Below, in pieces: positions 46,278 to 58,199 of a stretch of 64,000 bases of DNA. Both the position numbers and the translations under genes were made by a program. Every line of letters starts with the position of its first letter. Positions within the stretch are counted from its first letter, which is position 1. Source of the stretch: Hymenopus coronatus (lineage: Eukaryota; Arthropoda; Insecta; Mantodea; Hymenopodidae); the NCBI GenBank assembly GCA_030762935.1, contig CM060886.1:37810509-37874508 (forward strand), read 5' to 3'. The notes beneath the pieces were generated by a model. That model did not search any database. It worked only from the letters and a program-made list of their open reading frames with translations, and was not told the origin of the DNA.

Positions 46278-47125
46278 AAAAAATCTGATGTGTACCATTC
46301 TCTATATCCCTGCTACAAATTATTCTTGAAAAGCTTATAATTCTATTTACTTTATGCTAATCAGTAAAACATTAGCAGAAATAGCCATATTACTTGCTTC
46401 TTTGTAAGTAGAGGTGAAATAAGGGAGTACCTAGGTTAAAGTGATAATCAAAATTTGGTTGCTATGTCACTGGAGTTTCTTTGTTTGTATGGACAGCAGT
46501 TGACAAATTCCTGTATGAGAAATGTATGTTTTTCATATCAAAAACCAAAAAAAAGGAATGTCGCAAACACGGCGAACTCCACGAAAAAAATGTATATAAC
46601 ATAAATTGTGTGTTTTAACGTGCTCTATATTTTTTGTGTAGTAAGTTTTTGTCCATCTCTTACGGTTTAGCAGTTATTCAAAATTTAGTAAAAGTCATCC
46701 AGAATAAAGTACTCTTCAGAGGCTATTCCCAGAAAATTCAAAATATACATTTTATTTGCCACGTAAATATCTGTAATATACGAAATTTTAATCAAAATCG
46801 TTAAGAGCCATTTCTGAAAAAATACATTTTTTCGAAAAAAGTTTCATGTAAAGGGTAGTTGGGGGTGGGGGGATTTTTCTCAAAATCTTCGTGTCGCATC
46901 CCTGGAGGATATTAAACTTAAATACCAAGTTTGGTATTTTACCGACTTTTTGTTTTTGAGTTATCATGTTCACAGACACACGGACCTTTTTCTTAAAATA
47001 CTTTTTTTGGATACAGGGGACCCTAAAACATATATTTCCGGTGAAATCTCGGTATCGAATTTTTTGGTGGAGTGCAATACATTCTCTATACGTTATGTAC
47101 ATAGTGCGCATAGAGAAAGTAAAAA
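46278..47125 (-). mobile_element. HINE-like repeat H31
   Basis: From AAATCTGATGTGTACCATTC, with the second hairpin arm and most of the inverted repeat deleted (CATTCTCTATATCC), to GCATAGAGAAAGTAAAA. The right palindrome is intact. A 107-codon minus-strand frame (46788-47111) matches the recurrent family frame. Confidence 0.85.
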
Positions 47126-47991
47126 GAATTGAATTAAAATAATTACTGAAAAAAACAACATTATTTTATCAGAATCAAAGATGATGAACTCTTTTTATAG
47201 CTTACATTTTAGCCTCGACTGGAATTCTAAAAGCTGAAATAGTACAAACGGAGATAATGAGTTAGACGAAAGTTCTACTTTTAGTCAAATATTGTTTAAA
47301 TATATTTTCAATGCACATTCTATACTTTTATATGTACTGAAGAATTGCATGAAACTTTATAAAATGGTTTCAAATATGTTTGTCGTAACTAAAATTGTTT
47401 TAATAAGCACGTTAGGGAGTATTAAACTATGGCACAAGAACAACAGCCCCTTAGGGAATAATAAAATAGAGCCACTTTCTGCTTAAACGTGATTGAGACG
47501 TTCGAAACATAAACAATCGAAAAAATGCTGAGTGATAACGGAAAAATAAATTAAGTTGGATTTTGTTCTTTAAATTTCTAGAAGATTTATTACAATTTTA
47601 GTGGCTACACTCAAGATCATGAACATTGGCATTTTTCTCATCTTTCAAAAGCATGTACACTCAAGTACACCCATAGGCGAAATTTTCCAAGCCCTGTAGT
47701 TTGTTACTAAACTGAAATCTTAATTTTGAAAACCTCAAAATAATAGCAAATTTACTAAGTACTAATTTAAAACCGGCAAATAGGATTGTTTTCAATCTTC
47801 AGATTGTTTCAGAAGAAACATTTAAATCTCTAAAAACAATTTTTGTAAGAATTTATCCTCGAATTTTCGAATTGTCATATCTTTGATAATTTAAAACTGT
47901 ATTCAAACTGCACGCCATTTATAAGATTGGTCAAAAACTGAATCGTTAGGATCATTTTAAAGCGCAAAAGTGTAAGAAAAATAAAAAAAAA
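47126..47991. other. AT-rich spacer
   Basis: About 870 bp of AT-rich sequence, nothing recognised. Confidence 0.45.
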
Positions 47992-48757
47992 AAATCTTAT
48001 ATGTTCCATTCACATGAATTTCTCTGCAATAAATTATTATTATAAAACTTATTTTTCTATTTATTTAATGCTAATTGAGAAAAAATTGGCAGTAAGAGTC
48101 TTATTACCTGCTTCCTCGTAAGTAAAAGGGAAATTAGGGGAGACACTAGATTAAATCGAAAGTTAAATATTTTAAAAGTTGATTTTTATGTGATTGAAGT
48201 ACCTTTGTTTGTATTGACAGGAGTTGACAAATTCCCGAATGAGAAAAGTTTTGTAAAACTGAAACTCGTAACAAGGAATATCTCAAAAACAATCAGCTCC
48301 ACGCAAAAATGTATATAACACAAATTGTGTGTTTTAGGGAGCTCTACATTTTATGTGTCGTGAGTTTTTGTCTCTCTCTTACCGTTTACCAATTATGCAA
48401 AATTCAATAAAAATCATCCAGAATAAAGAGGTCTTTAGAGGCTATTTCCAGAAAATTGAAGATATACATTTTATTTGTCACATGAATATCTTAAATATAA
48501 GAGATTTTAATCAAAATCAATAGTCATTTTCGGGAAAATCAAAATTTTAGATTTTTTTTTCTATTTACAGGGTAGTTTAGGATTTTTTCAAAAGCTTTGT
48601 GTCGCATGTTTGGTATTTTTCCGTGTTTTCATTTTTGAGTTATCGTGTTCGCAGACACACATACATACACACGCACCTTTTTTCTGAGAATACTTTTTTT
48701 TTGGGTAATGGGGACCCTAACCGTATATTTCTGGTACATAGTACGTGTAGAGAAACA
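47992..48757 (-). mobile_element. HINE-like repeat H32, deletion at palindrome
   Basis: From AAATCTTATATGTTCC to GTGTAGAGAAAC. About 60 bp including the left arm of the palindrome is missing, leaving only GTACATAGTACGTG. Confidence 0.8.
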
Positions 48758-49021
48758 AATAAGACCCTGGATTACATCTTGCGCTCATGGTATTTAATGG
48801 TCACGTATTGAAGGTCTCATCTCGAGGTAGAATCATAGTAAATAATTGAAGCTAAAGCTGAATTTAATTTTGGGCATAACATTTAAGCATGTATTTATTT
48901 TTTGAAACTTTGTCCAAATTTTAGCCAGGAGTCCCTTAAAAATTAATGAATTAAATATACATGCTATGCAGTGATGACCTGAAATTAGGTTATTAACATT
49001 GGGCTAGTTATTTCTATGTTC

Positions 49022-49863
49022 ACTTTCTCTATACGCACCATGTACATAGTGTATAGAGAAGGTATTGCACTCCACCCAAAAATTCGATACCGAGATTTCA
49101 CCGGAAATATATGTTTTAGGTCCCCAATATCCAAAAAAAGCATTTTCATAAAAAGGTCTGCGTGTCTGTGTGTCCGTGTGTCTGTGAACACGATAACCCA
49201 AAAACGAAAAGTCGGTAAAATACCAAACTTGGTATTTAAGTTTAGTATCTTCCAGGGATACGACACGAAGATTTTGAGAAAAATCCCCCCACCCCCAACT
49301 AACCTTTACATGGAACTTTTTTCGAAAATTTTGATTTTCCCAAAAATGGCTCTAACGATTTTGATTAAAATGTTGTATATTAAAGATATTTGCCTGAAAA
49401 ATAAAATGCATATCTTGAATGTTCTGAGAATAGCCTCTGAAGAGTAGTTTATTCTGGATGAATTTTACTAAATTTTGAATAACTGCTATACCGTAAGAGA
49501 TGGACAAAACCTTACTACACAAAAAATGTAGTGCACATTAAAACACACAATTTATGTTATATACATTTTTTTCGTGGAGTTCGTTGTTTTTGAGAAATTC
49601 CTTATTTTTGGTTTCTGCTATGAAAAACATATAATTTTCTCATACAGGAACTTGTCAACTCCTATCCATATAAACAAAGGAACTTCACTGATATAGCAAC
49701 CAGCTTTTGACTATCACTTTAACTTATGGTAGTTCCTTTATTTCGCTTCTACTTACAAGGAAGCAAGTACTAAGCTTAAAGTAAATAGAAGTATAAGCTT
49801 TTTAAGAATACATTGTTACAGGGATATAGAGAAAATCATGTGAATGGCACACATCAGATTTTT
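49022..49863 (+). mobile_element. HINE-like repeat H33
   Basis: Well-preserved copy from ACTTTCTCTATACGCACC to CACATCAGATTTTT. It carries the longest version of the recurrent frame (49016-49447, 143 codons), starting within the palindrome, with RDFTGNICF and NTITQKRKVGKIPNLVFKF. I interpret it as an open family consensus, not a proven gene. Confidence 0.85.
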
Positions 49864-50721
49864 GAAATATACGCACATCATTCTTTAGACCCTCCAGACT
49901 CTGTGGGGGACAGGAAATGTTCTAGTTAAAGATAATTTCCCCACCCAAGCCAGGTAATGGAACATAGAACCTCCTGATTTAAGAATATTTTGACACTGCA
50001 GATTCTCTGATCACAAGGAAACGACTAAAGCTAAGCTGCTAAAGTAGCGGCAATGTTTCTTGTAGACATGAACATATGGATGTTGCTCGTGAGTCACAAG
50101 AAATCTCGCATTCTTTGTAGGTCATAACGCAACTCCCGAAGAATATTACTTTCCGGAACATTCATTTTTCACACCAAGTCATCAGTCAACTTCATCCCCT
50201 CCCTGTGGAAAGTAACAAAACAGAAACGGAAGCAAAGGAAATCTCCCAAACAACCATGTAATCATCTCTGTTCCACAGTAGACTATGGAGTTCCCATTTG
50301 TTTCTTTCCGTTTCTTCATCCCGCGCAAAAGCACAGAAAGGAATAACTAAGGAAATAAATGAGGCTTGCCTTATACTGCTTTTTTATAAAAAAAAAAAAA
50401 ATCTAGCAATCTTGTTAAACCATAAAGCAAAAGGCTTTACCAGCAACCCACAAAGGAAGAAAACTCTCTAATGAAACATAGGATCAAGTTAATCTTAAAG
50501 AAATCAGTCTTGGTTTCCATGAAACCAGAAGAGAGACTGATGAGGTAGAAATGCAGCCAAAAGTATGCTTTAGGTAGTTAGGTCTTAAAAAATAGAAATG
50601 TGTGGAGTTTCTTTTAATACTCATTACAGAGTAATAACCGTGTTCTAATTTTTATCCAGATAAAATATTCGGTAAATAGCCCTTTATTTGCTGAAATAAA
50701 GGTATATAAAATATTTTAGAT
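49864..50721. other. Spacer, no recognisable gene
   Basis: About 860 bp; less AT-rich at 50060-50330 without a frame that I recognise; A-run at 50388-50400. Confidence 0.4.
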
Positions 50722-51481
50722 ATTTTGTTTTGGGTCCCCCTGAATCCAAAAAAAACATTTCTGGAAAAAATTCCATGTGTGTGTGTCTGTGGGCAGCATA
50801 ACTCAAAAAGGAAAATACCATTAAATACCAAACTTGGTATTTAAGTTTGCTATCTTGTAAGGATGCGACACGAAGATTTACAAGAAAATCCCCCATCCCC
50901 AACTACCCTTTACATGGAATTTTTTTCGAAAACTTTGATGTTCTCAAAAATAGCTCTAACGATTTTGATTAAATATCGTATATTAAATATATTTACATGA
51001 CAAATTAAATTTAGATTTTGAATGTTATCAGAATAGCCTTTAAACACCTCTTTATTCTGAATGATTTTTATTGAATTTTGCATAACTGGTAAACTAGAAG
51101 AGATAGACAAAACCTTACTACATACAAAACATAAATCACGATAAAACACACAATTAATGTCTTATACATTTTTTCGGGGTTGACCGTTTTTAAAATATTC
51201 CTTGTTGGTTTCAACTTTGACATGCATACACTTTTCTCATGCCGGAATTTGTCAACTACTGTCCATACATAGAAACAAAGGAACTGCACTCATATAGCAA
51301 CCAACTTTTGTCTACATCTTTAGCCTATGTACTTCCCTTCTACTTGCAGGAAGCAGGTAATAAGACTATTTCTGCTAATTTTTCTCGATTAGCAGGAAGT
51401 AAATAGAAGCATAAGCTTTTTAACAATAATTTGTTGCAGAGACGTAGAGAAAGTCATGTGAATGGAACACATCAGATTTTT
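50722..51481 (+). mobile_element. HINE-like repeat H34, palindrome lost
   Basis: Starts at about TATTTTGTTTTGGGTCCCCC, roughly 100 bp into the family, and runs to ACACATCAGATTTTT with intact hairpin and subterminal repeat. Confidence 0.8.
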
Positions 51482-51839
51482 ATTCATAGTGTCCTAATTA
51501 GAATCGATTTTACAATTGTGTTAAACGATAGTGAAATAGAAGAAACCTGGAGTGGGATGTTTCACATTAATTCCGGAGAAGTCCAAACAATACATTGAAA
51601 AATGAATAAGGAACTGCTTTACTTACCGCACTGTGCTTTTTCAGCTCATATCAGTATTGCGATTTCTTTTGTTTCTGTAGCAACCAGGTTAGGTGTAGAA
51701 ATGTTACCTTAGGTCCAGAAGGTAACAATAGAAGGTAGAAATTAGTCACATCGCCCAAAAAAAGTACTTGAAACATTGATTAAAACTGCGAGGTATTTTT
51801 TGTAGAAACAAGCAACTTTTATAACATCACAGTATTTTT
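51482..51839. other. Short spacer between H34 and H35
   Basis: About 360 bp without recognised features. Confidence 0.4.
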
Positions 51840-52692
51840 ACTTTCCCTATAGGCACTATGTACATAGTGTATAGAGAATGTATTGCACTCCACCAAAAAA
51901 TTCGATACCGAGATTTCACCGGAAATATATGTTTTAGGGTCCCCTTTATCTAAAAAAAAGCATTTTCGGAAAAAGGACCGTGTGTGTGTCTGTCTGTGAA
52001 CTCAAAAACAAAAAGTAGGTAAAATACCAAACTTGGTATTTAAGTTTAGTATCTTCCAGGGATGCGAGACGAAGATTTTGAGAAAAATCCCCCACCCCAA
52101 ACTACCCTTTACATGGAACTTTTTTCGAAAATTTTGATTTTCTCAAAAATGGCTCTAACGATTTTGAATAAAATTTCGTATATTAAAGATATTTACCTGA
52201 CAAATAAAATGTATATCTTGATTTTTCTGGGAATAGCCTCTGAAGAGTAGTTTATTCTGGATGAATTTTACTAAATTTTGAATAACTGCTAAACGTAAGA
52301 GATGGACAAAAACTTACTACACAAAAAATGTAGAGCACTTTGAAACACACAGTTTATGTTATATACATTTTTTCGTGGAGTTCATCGATTTTGTGACATT
52401 CCTTATTTTTGGTTTCTGCTATGAAAAGCTTATATATTTCTCATACAGGAATTTGTCAATTGCTGTCCATACAAACAAAGGAACTTCAGTGACATAGTGA
52501 CCAGCTTTTGATTATCACTTTAACCTATGGTACTCCCTTATTTCACCTCTACTTACAAGGAAGCAAGTAATATGGCTATTTCTGCTAATGTTTTACTGAT
52601 TAGCATGAAGTTAATAGAAGTATTAACTTTTTTAGAATAATTTGTTGCAGGGATATAGAGAAAGTCATGTGAATGGTACACATCAGATTTTT
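51840..52692 (+). mobile_element. HINE-like repeat H35
   Basis: Clean copy from ACTTTCCCTATAGGC to CACATCAGATTTTT, close to H3. It is the last copy before a long stretch without the family. Confidence 0.85.
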
Positions 52693-53285
52693 GAAATAGC
52701 TTATTAAAATTGTATTCAGCTTAACTTTAACCACGTGTTCAAGCATCTTTCGTGAGGCTCTTACTATAACACAGCATCAGTTTTTATAGCTTCCGTAGAA
52801 GATACCTCGTGTGATGTAATGTACATTTTCTATTCATCATTTAAATGTTTGTTATAGTATACTAAAGAGCTTCTTCAAATAAAATAGATTTGAGTTGTTG
52901 ATTTACTGCTACCATGGAATGCAATACCTGTTTATATGGATTTCTTAGAAGTTCCACACCACTAAATTAGTTTTTGAACATGTGGTTATTAACACGAAAC
53001 TCAGTGTACAGCGATCATCGTGTACATTTACTACTTCCAATTTAGCTGGGAGTTACTGAAATGTTCTAATTTTAAATAGTATTTCTTTTTATATTTTTTA
53101 TAGTTAAACAATAGTTACATTTTGTTGTCTAAAGCCAGGTTATACTTAATGATTGGTTAAATAATGAAGCCTAGTACTTAAAGTACTAATGACAATAATG
53201 CTCGGGACTTGAGACACTATAATTCGCTATCTCAAAATAAATTGATATCTCGTTATGTCGCGAATCATTTGAGGAATTTAATCTC
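52693..53285. other. AT-rich spacer, start of HINE-free stretch
   Basis: About 590 bp without recognised features. Confidence 0.45.
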
Positions 53286-53420
53286 ATAGTAGCTCAGTGG
53301 TTAGAGAAACTGGACGGTTACCAAGAGATTCTTAGTTCAAATCCCGGCTATGGTAATGAATCTTTCAGTCTGACTTTACCTTTCCAACTCCTGCCCTACA
53401 CACGGCTAGTGTGAAAAAAA
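53286..53420 (+). mobile_element. tRNA-derived SINE head
   Basis: A-box-like TAGCTCAGTGGTTAGAG and B box TAGTTCAAATCCCGGC with tRNA-like spacing. Flanking strands do not form an acceptor stem, so a functional tRNA gene is unlikely. The 3' limit is uncertain. The head differs from SINE-1, -2 and -3. Confidence 0.6.
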
Positions 53421-54110
53421 CAAGTAATTCACAAGGAATACGCTTATTTCTTAGATGAATAGTGAACTTTCTGTTGTTTAAAACGTTCATTTATGTAAAA
53501 TCAATAATATAGAAATCTTTGTATAGATAACATAATTGATAGAATATAACTAAACAAACACACACAAGGGCAAGAAAATTGCAAAATATTGCCGTAAAAC
53601 GAGGGAAAAAAAAAACTCTAAAAAAGGAAAATGCTATAAAATGACAAGCATTGCTTTAATAAATATGCATTTTCACAATGTGGTAAAATATTTATACAAT
53701 GCCTTTGATGCAACAATTACAAGACGATATACAGGGGTTTTCAAAACGACACCAAACGAAGATGTGGACCTTGTTGGTCATACCGTACGCGATACGTGAA
53801 TGTAATTTTCAGCTCTAAATTCGGCATATACAAAACCTGCCGTAAAATCACCATGGATTAGGCAGTCGTACCAGATGGCACGTGCCTGGCCCACTCCAAA
53901 AGAGATGCCGGTTGGTAGTGAAGGTCCCAGTCGCGTGGTGTAGGCGTGGTTTGATTTGACTCGCAGGCGCGGGACAGGTCACCTTAGCAATGGAAAATAT
54001 AGCATGTGGCTTTTGTCATGTGTTTCGTATAACACGTTCTGAGGTTGTTTACGTGTTGTATGACAGCCTTTGTTCATTCGCTGCCTAATCCTAAATGTGT
54101 GTGATTTTAA
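53421..54110. other. Spacer before gag relic
   Basis: AT-rich to 53740, then GC-richer (53740-53990), possibly 5' sequence of the retroelement that follows, but without an open frame. Confidence 0.4.
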
Positions 54111-54755
54111 ACACGCGCAGTAGTGCGTGGAGTTCACCGGCAGCTACCGGATGATCTAGTCCTCAACGCCGGCCGTCTCCGTTGGCATTCACTGATGAAA
54201 GTCACACGCATCCACACAGAGAGAGGACCATCACCACTTGTCAGGCTGGAGTTCTGGAACGAGGCGGACTACCGCGCTGCCTTAGCTGATGGACTGTCTG
54301 CCCTCGGGTAGGTGCTTGCAGTTGAGCCTGGCCGAAGCGTCCGTGTCTTCCCGTGCCGCCGGTGCTGCCAGTACGGCCACTCCTCAGACACCTGCACAGC
54401 CGCCATCCTTTGCCACTATTGTGGCGCCGGATGTCTCACCGCCGCCTGCACCTATCATAACTTGACACGCCGGCCCATGTACTGTGCTACATACAACAGT
54501 GCAAGTCACTACATGGGTCAAGCGGTGTGCCCACAACATCCACGCCGACAGATGCCAGCCAGTCACCAGCCGCACGCCGCGCCACCACAGCCAGCCAGCC
54601 ATCGGCCGCACGCCGCGCCACCACAGCCAGCCAACCATCGGCCGCACGCCGCGCCACCACAGCCAGTCTCTCACCCGCCAGCACCCACCATCACATCCTC
54701 GCAGAACAGAACAACAACCGCAGACCTACAACCATCCAAGTCTAAATCAACATAG
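54111..54755 (+). pseudogene. Gag/ORF1 with zinc knuckles, one in-frame stop
   Basis: A single frame, broken only by TAG at 54309-54311. The part before the stop (VRGVHRQLPDD, KVTRIHTERGPSPLVRLEF) resembles the PRE_C2HC-type region that precedes zinc knuckles in insect non-LTR ORF1 proteins. After it come CRRCCQYGHSSDTC, a good C-X2-C-X4-H-X4-C knuckle, then CHYCGAGCLTAAC, where the His is replaced by Cys, and a degenerate third knuckle. A histidine/proline repeat of three 12-residue units follows. Role: RNA binding in a retrotransposon particle, by family knowledge. Confidence 0.75.
54555..54662. repeat. Three tandem 36-bp repeats in gag frame
   Basis: Units 54555-54590, 54591-54626 and 54627-54662, each beginning CCAGCCA and containing GCCGCACGCCGCGCCACCAC, keep the frame and encode ASH(Q/R)PHAAPPQP-type units. 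Confidence 0.9.
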
Positions 54756-55438
54756 CAACCAACACAGCCGAACTCCTAAGTCTACGCCAAGCATTTCACA
54801 CCATCGCCAAACGGATATCCATGTGGGAGGAAGCCCTGACCCGCTCTCTGGCGGAGCTTCAGGCAATCGCCAGCAGCCTGCAATCAACACATCAGGAAGT
54901 TCACCGTGAGAACGCCACCTTGCGATACCACTTCCACAGAGGCCTCGAGAAGGTGGTGGACTACATAAGTAAATCCAGGATCTACAAGATCCACAAGCAG
55001 CTCGATGAGTTGCTGCAACAACAGACTCGTGGCTTGACCATCCGGCTTCAAGACATGACACATCAACTCACAGCAACTATCCACCAACGTCCCAACATGT
55101 TAAGCTTTGGAGCTCCACCGGCTACGCCGCCAGAACTTACTTGGGAAGAGCTCCATCGCCCTACTAACATCCTTTCTGGTAAAATGATGCACCTAAATTT
55201 TTGTAGGTCTCCGTCAGGGCATTGCGCCATGTCGTCTGCCCCTACACACCATGTTCATCATAATAATCACCACAAGCACTCAGGCGGTCCCGGGCCCCAT
55301 GCTACCACAGTTGCCCCAATAAATAGTGACACCACAGTATCAAATCCTTTCTCTCCCCTTTCCTTTTTTCCTTCCCAAATACCTTATATACCTGTTATCC
55401 CTATAACCTCTATTCCTGTCCCCCCCCCCCACAAATAA
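54746..55438 (+). pseudogene. Probable C-terminal continuation of gag, coiled coil
   Basis: The frame opens right after a stop at 54743-54745 and overlaps the end of the zinc-knuckle frame, so one frameshift would join them. It reads LRQAFHTIAKRISMWEEALT, then long heptad-like helices (ELQAIASSLQSTHQEV, KIHKQLDELLQQQTRG). After about 55090 it turns low in structure and rich in His and Pro and may be translated 3' UTR. Assignment to the same retroelement comes from position and shared GC content. Confidence 0.55.
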
Positions 55439-55448
55439 ATAAATAAAA

Positions 55449-57842
55449 GCTACCACAGATGTCTGCTAACCTGCAAAAGAAAATGACAACGAATGTTGTC
55501 GAAACGTATCCAGATTACCAACACCATATTAGTGGAACATGTGTCTGCAATGGATGTCCAGATTTGTAATAGCCGTATGTGATATTTTCATATATTTATA
55601 AATCTAGAGAAACCCGTGCTAACTTCTTGCGTTGCGCTTACAATTGCATTGCGAATGGTATTTCCTTGCGTCTGCGCTTGCATCTCATTGTGAATGTAAA
55701 TACAGCATACAGCATGTGCACCGAAATACAGCATGGATCCCTCGCAAGTTGACAGCAGGGAGCACGCTACGAAGCTACAATAAAACGGCGAGAGATGCAT
55801 TTTTTAGCAAGCGTTGTTAGAGACACACATTACGGAATATCTGTCAAAAACGAGCGGACTAGCTATCAGTGAATTTCCTGTCCATCTCTCCGGAATTATT
55901 TGTTCATTCGCGCTCTTCATTTGTTATTTATGACAATTGCTCTGGTGCTGTAACATCGCCTTTGCTGTTGTTAACCATAATATCTCTATTATCGTTGTTT
56001 TAAATATAAAAGAGTACCCGGAAGAATTATGTCCGCAAATCACACGCTCAGCGACACGTGAAATGGAGCACGGAGCTCGGCATTCCACCTGAGCGATTTC
56101 ACGGCACGCAAATTCTCAAAAGTGCTTTCCTGTGTAACTGAAACATAATTTCAATTCATATCTCTTTGAAGTCGGATTTATGACACTAGTTTTAGTGCAT
56201 ATTTTAGATGTGTGTGCACCAGAGGTTACTGTGGTTAGTTAAGAGATCTTGCATTTCAATATAATCATAGAACACGACAGTTTTGTTACACTTTAGTAAT
56301 TAGGTAAGAAAATATTTGTAATTGGAGAGCTTAATTGCAAACTTTGTTGAGCCAAGAATACAATTAGCATGTCGTTTCGAAGCACAGGTGTGCGATCCAA
56401 AATGTAGATGTTGCTCACGTCCTATGTGAAAATAAAATATAGTTTTCAACGCCACTAAAGGTAAATGAAGAAAACGCCGCATGATCAGTATGGATTATCC
56501 TGCCATCCAGGAACAAAGCCGCGCGCCCTTCCCGTTACGCCTCACTTGCTTTCGCAGTGTACTCATATACATATCGACAGACTGGACAATATTTATCTCA
56601 CATTAAGCTCCTACCTTAGAAACCCCTGCTAAAATACCTCTATCTTTAGTATTTGTTTCTTTTTCCAACATAATTTTATCAAGACAGACAATGAATAAAG
56701 GAAATTACTTGGAAAATAAGCGAGGATACATAGGTGTTTCTTCAGGCAATTTAAGTGCAAGTAATTTGATATTTGAAGAAGAACAATGCATATAACTTAA
56801 TTGTATTTCATTTTGTCGGCTCTCTAACAGCATTGTTGTAAATGAAGCACAAATTTCGGGGTCTAATGTGTCTTGAACGGCCCTGAGCTAGTCTCTGCTC
56901 TGTTTACATACATTACAATACCTATAGTCTATAGGACAAACGGCAGAGGAGAGTCAACCAAGTGACCTGTTACGTAAACAACCAAACATTTGAGAGAGGG
57001 AGTAATAGCCTATCTAAAAACATCGTGAAAATTTCTCCATTAATATAACTTTAGCGAAAATAAAAAATGCAAAAGCTGGATCATTACATCGTCCTCAATC
57101 GCTGTTACAAGCTTTTCATTTATTCACCTCCCACTCTGTATACACACGCGCGCGCGCCTGTCTCAGGATTTTCACCCACGACTATTTTGAAATTTAGTTA
57201 TATGTTCGAGCTGGTAAGAAACATCAGTCAAGCACTTACACTGGGGGCATTTTTTTCAGGTCAAGAAGGTAATTACGTACCATTGCTGAACTACTTTAAT
57301 ACAAATAAACTCGTGTTGTGTGAAACAAATGTTGACATTTCGTGCACTATGTCTTGCAATAATTTTAGAGTCATCCATTTTCTACTTCTTAGGAAAAGTG
57401 GGGATGATAGAGGGGTACAAAATAAACAGTTTGAGATAGGGAACCAATGGGATATGGATTCTAAATTAGTTGCTAAAGTATATTAAAGGTTGGCACGCCA
57501 CACATCTGGTGTGCGATCCAGAAAACATGCCATAAGTTTGACATTTGGCCCATCTCAAACTGTTTATCAAGGACCTTTCTACAATTCTGCCAATTTGTGC
57601 AGTCGAATTCTGGGACATTTGAGGTGATGTATCAGACCGACCAAAAAGAAATAGTTAAATAATATCTAATAATTAAGCAATAATTAATGAAAAACCATCA
57701 GTGAAATTAATATAAATCGGTAATTTTTGGAATAGAAACAATGTAAATATACCATTGGAAAGTCAGTACAATACTGAATATCTGTTTTAATTTATAGCTA
57801 TATCGATGAATATATAGCGACATAATTTAAGATCTGTTTCCC
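55449..57842. other. Long spacer, one 139-codon open frame
   Basis: 2.4 kb. The frame at 57067-57486 (+) encodes MQKLDHYIVLNRCYKLF and onward; I do not recognise it. Alternating CG run ACACGCGCGCGCG at 57146-57158. No transposon ends seen. GC-richer words at 55600-55800 are open on both strands for 60-70 codons. Confidence 0.4.
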
Positions 57843-57855
57843 GGTGAAGCTGTAT

Positions 57856-58186
57856 GTAACTCCATGGCACGACAGCTCACTGGGAACCTTGGCCTACCGC
57901 ACGGCCGCTGCGTCCCCCATCTCGGTCCACTACAGACGTCATGGATGGGGTGCAGTATTGGAGGGCGAGACGTGGTCAGCGCCTCGAGTCCCCCGGCCGG
58001 TTAATGCGGTCCTCATGACCTGGAGCCGCTACTTCTCCATCAAGTAGCTCCTCAATTGGCTCTCCAGGGACCTTACGAGGCTGAGTGCACCCTGGGCCAG
58101 GTCTCCCAGCGGGGGAAAAAATCCCCACGCCGGTACTGGGGATCGAACCCAGGTCTCCCGCTTGGTAAGCAGCTGCGCTACCACCG
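57856..58186 (-). mobile_element. SINE-1 copy with 13-bp TSD
   Basis: The duplication GGTGAAGCTGTAT lies at 57843-57855 and 58187-58199. On the minus strand the copy starts 5'-truncated at CGGTGGTAGCGCAGCTGC, includes B box GGTTCGATCCCCAG, GGGGATTTTTTCCCCC and the full body, and ends GTGCCATGGAGTTAC. Loss of the first 15-20 bp of the head with a clean duplication suggests truncation at insertion. Confidence 0.9.
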
Positions 58187-58199
58187 GGTGAAGCTGTAT

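Larger units (their letters stand above)
54111..55448 (+). mobile_element. LINE-derived element with ORF1 (gag) only
   Basis: A GC-rich island in AT-rich surroundings. It holds a CCHC gag-like frame, a coiled-coil-rich continuation, then a proline/histidine-rich stretch and an (AAAT)n-type tail at about 55432-55447. No reverse transcriptase or endonuclease motif is present in any frame. Gag directly followed by a tail is the arrangement of ORF1-only, LINE-dependent elements (HAL1-like in mammals). Alternatively a rearranged fragment of a Jockey- or R1-type element. Confidence 0.65.

Noticed and set aside
54821..55438. Independent host gene with coiled coil
   Set aside because: It continues a gag frame by a single shift, shares its GC content and ends in a retroelement-like tail, so it is more likely part of the element.
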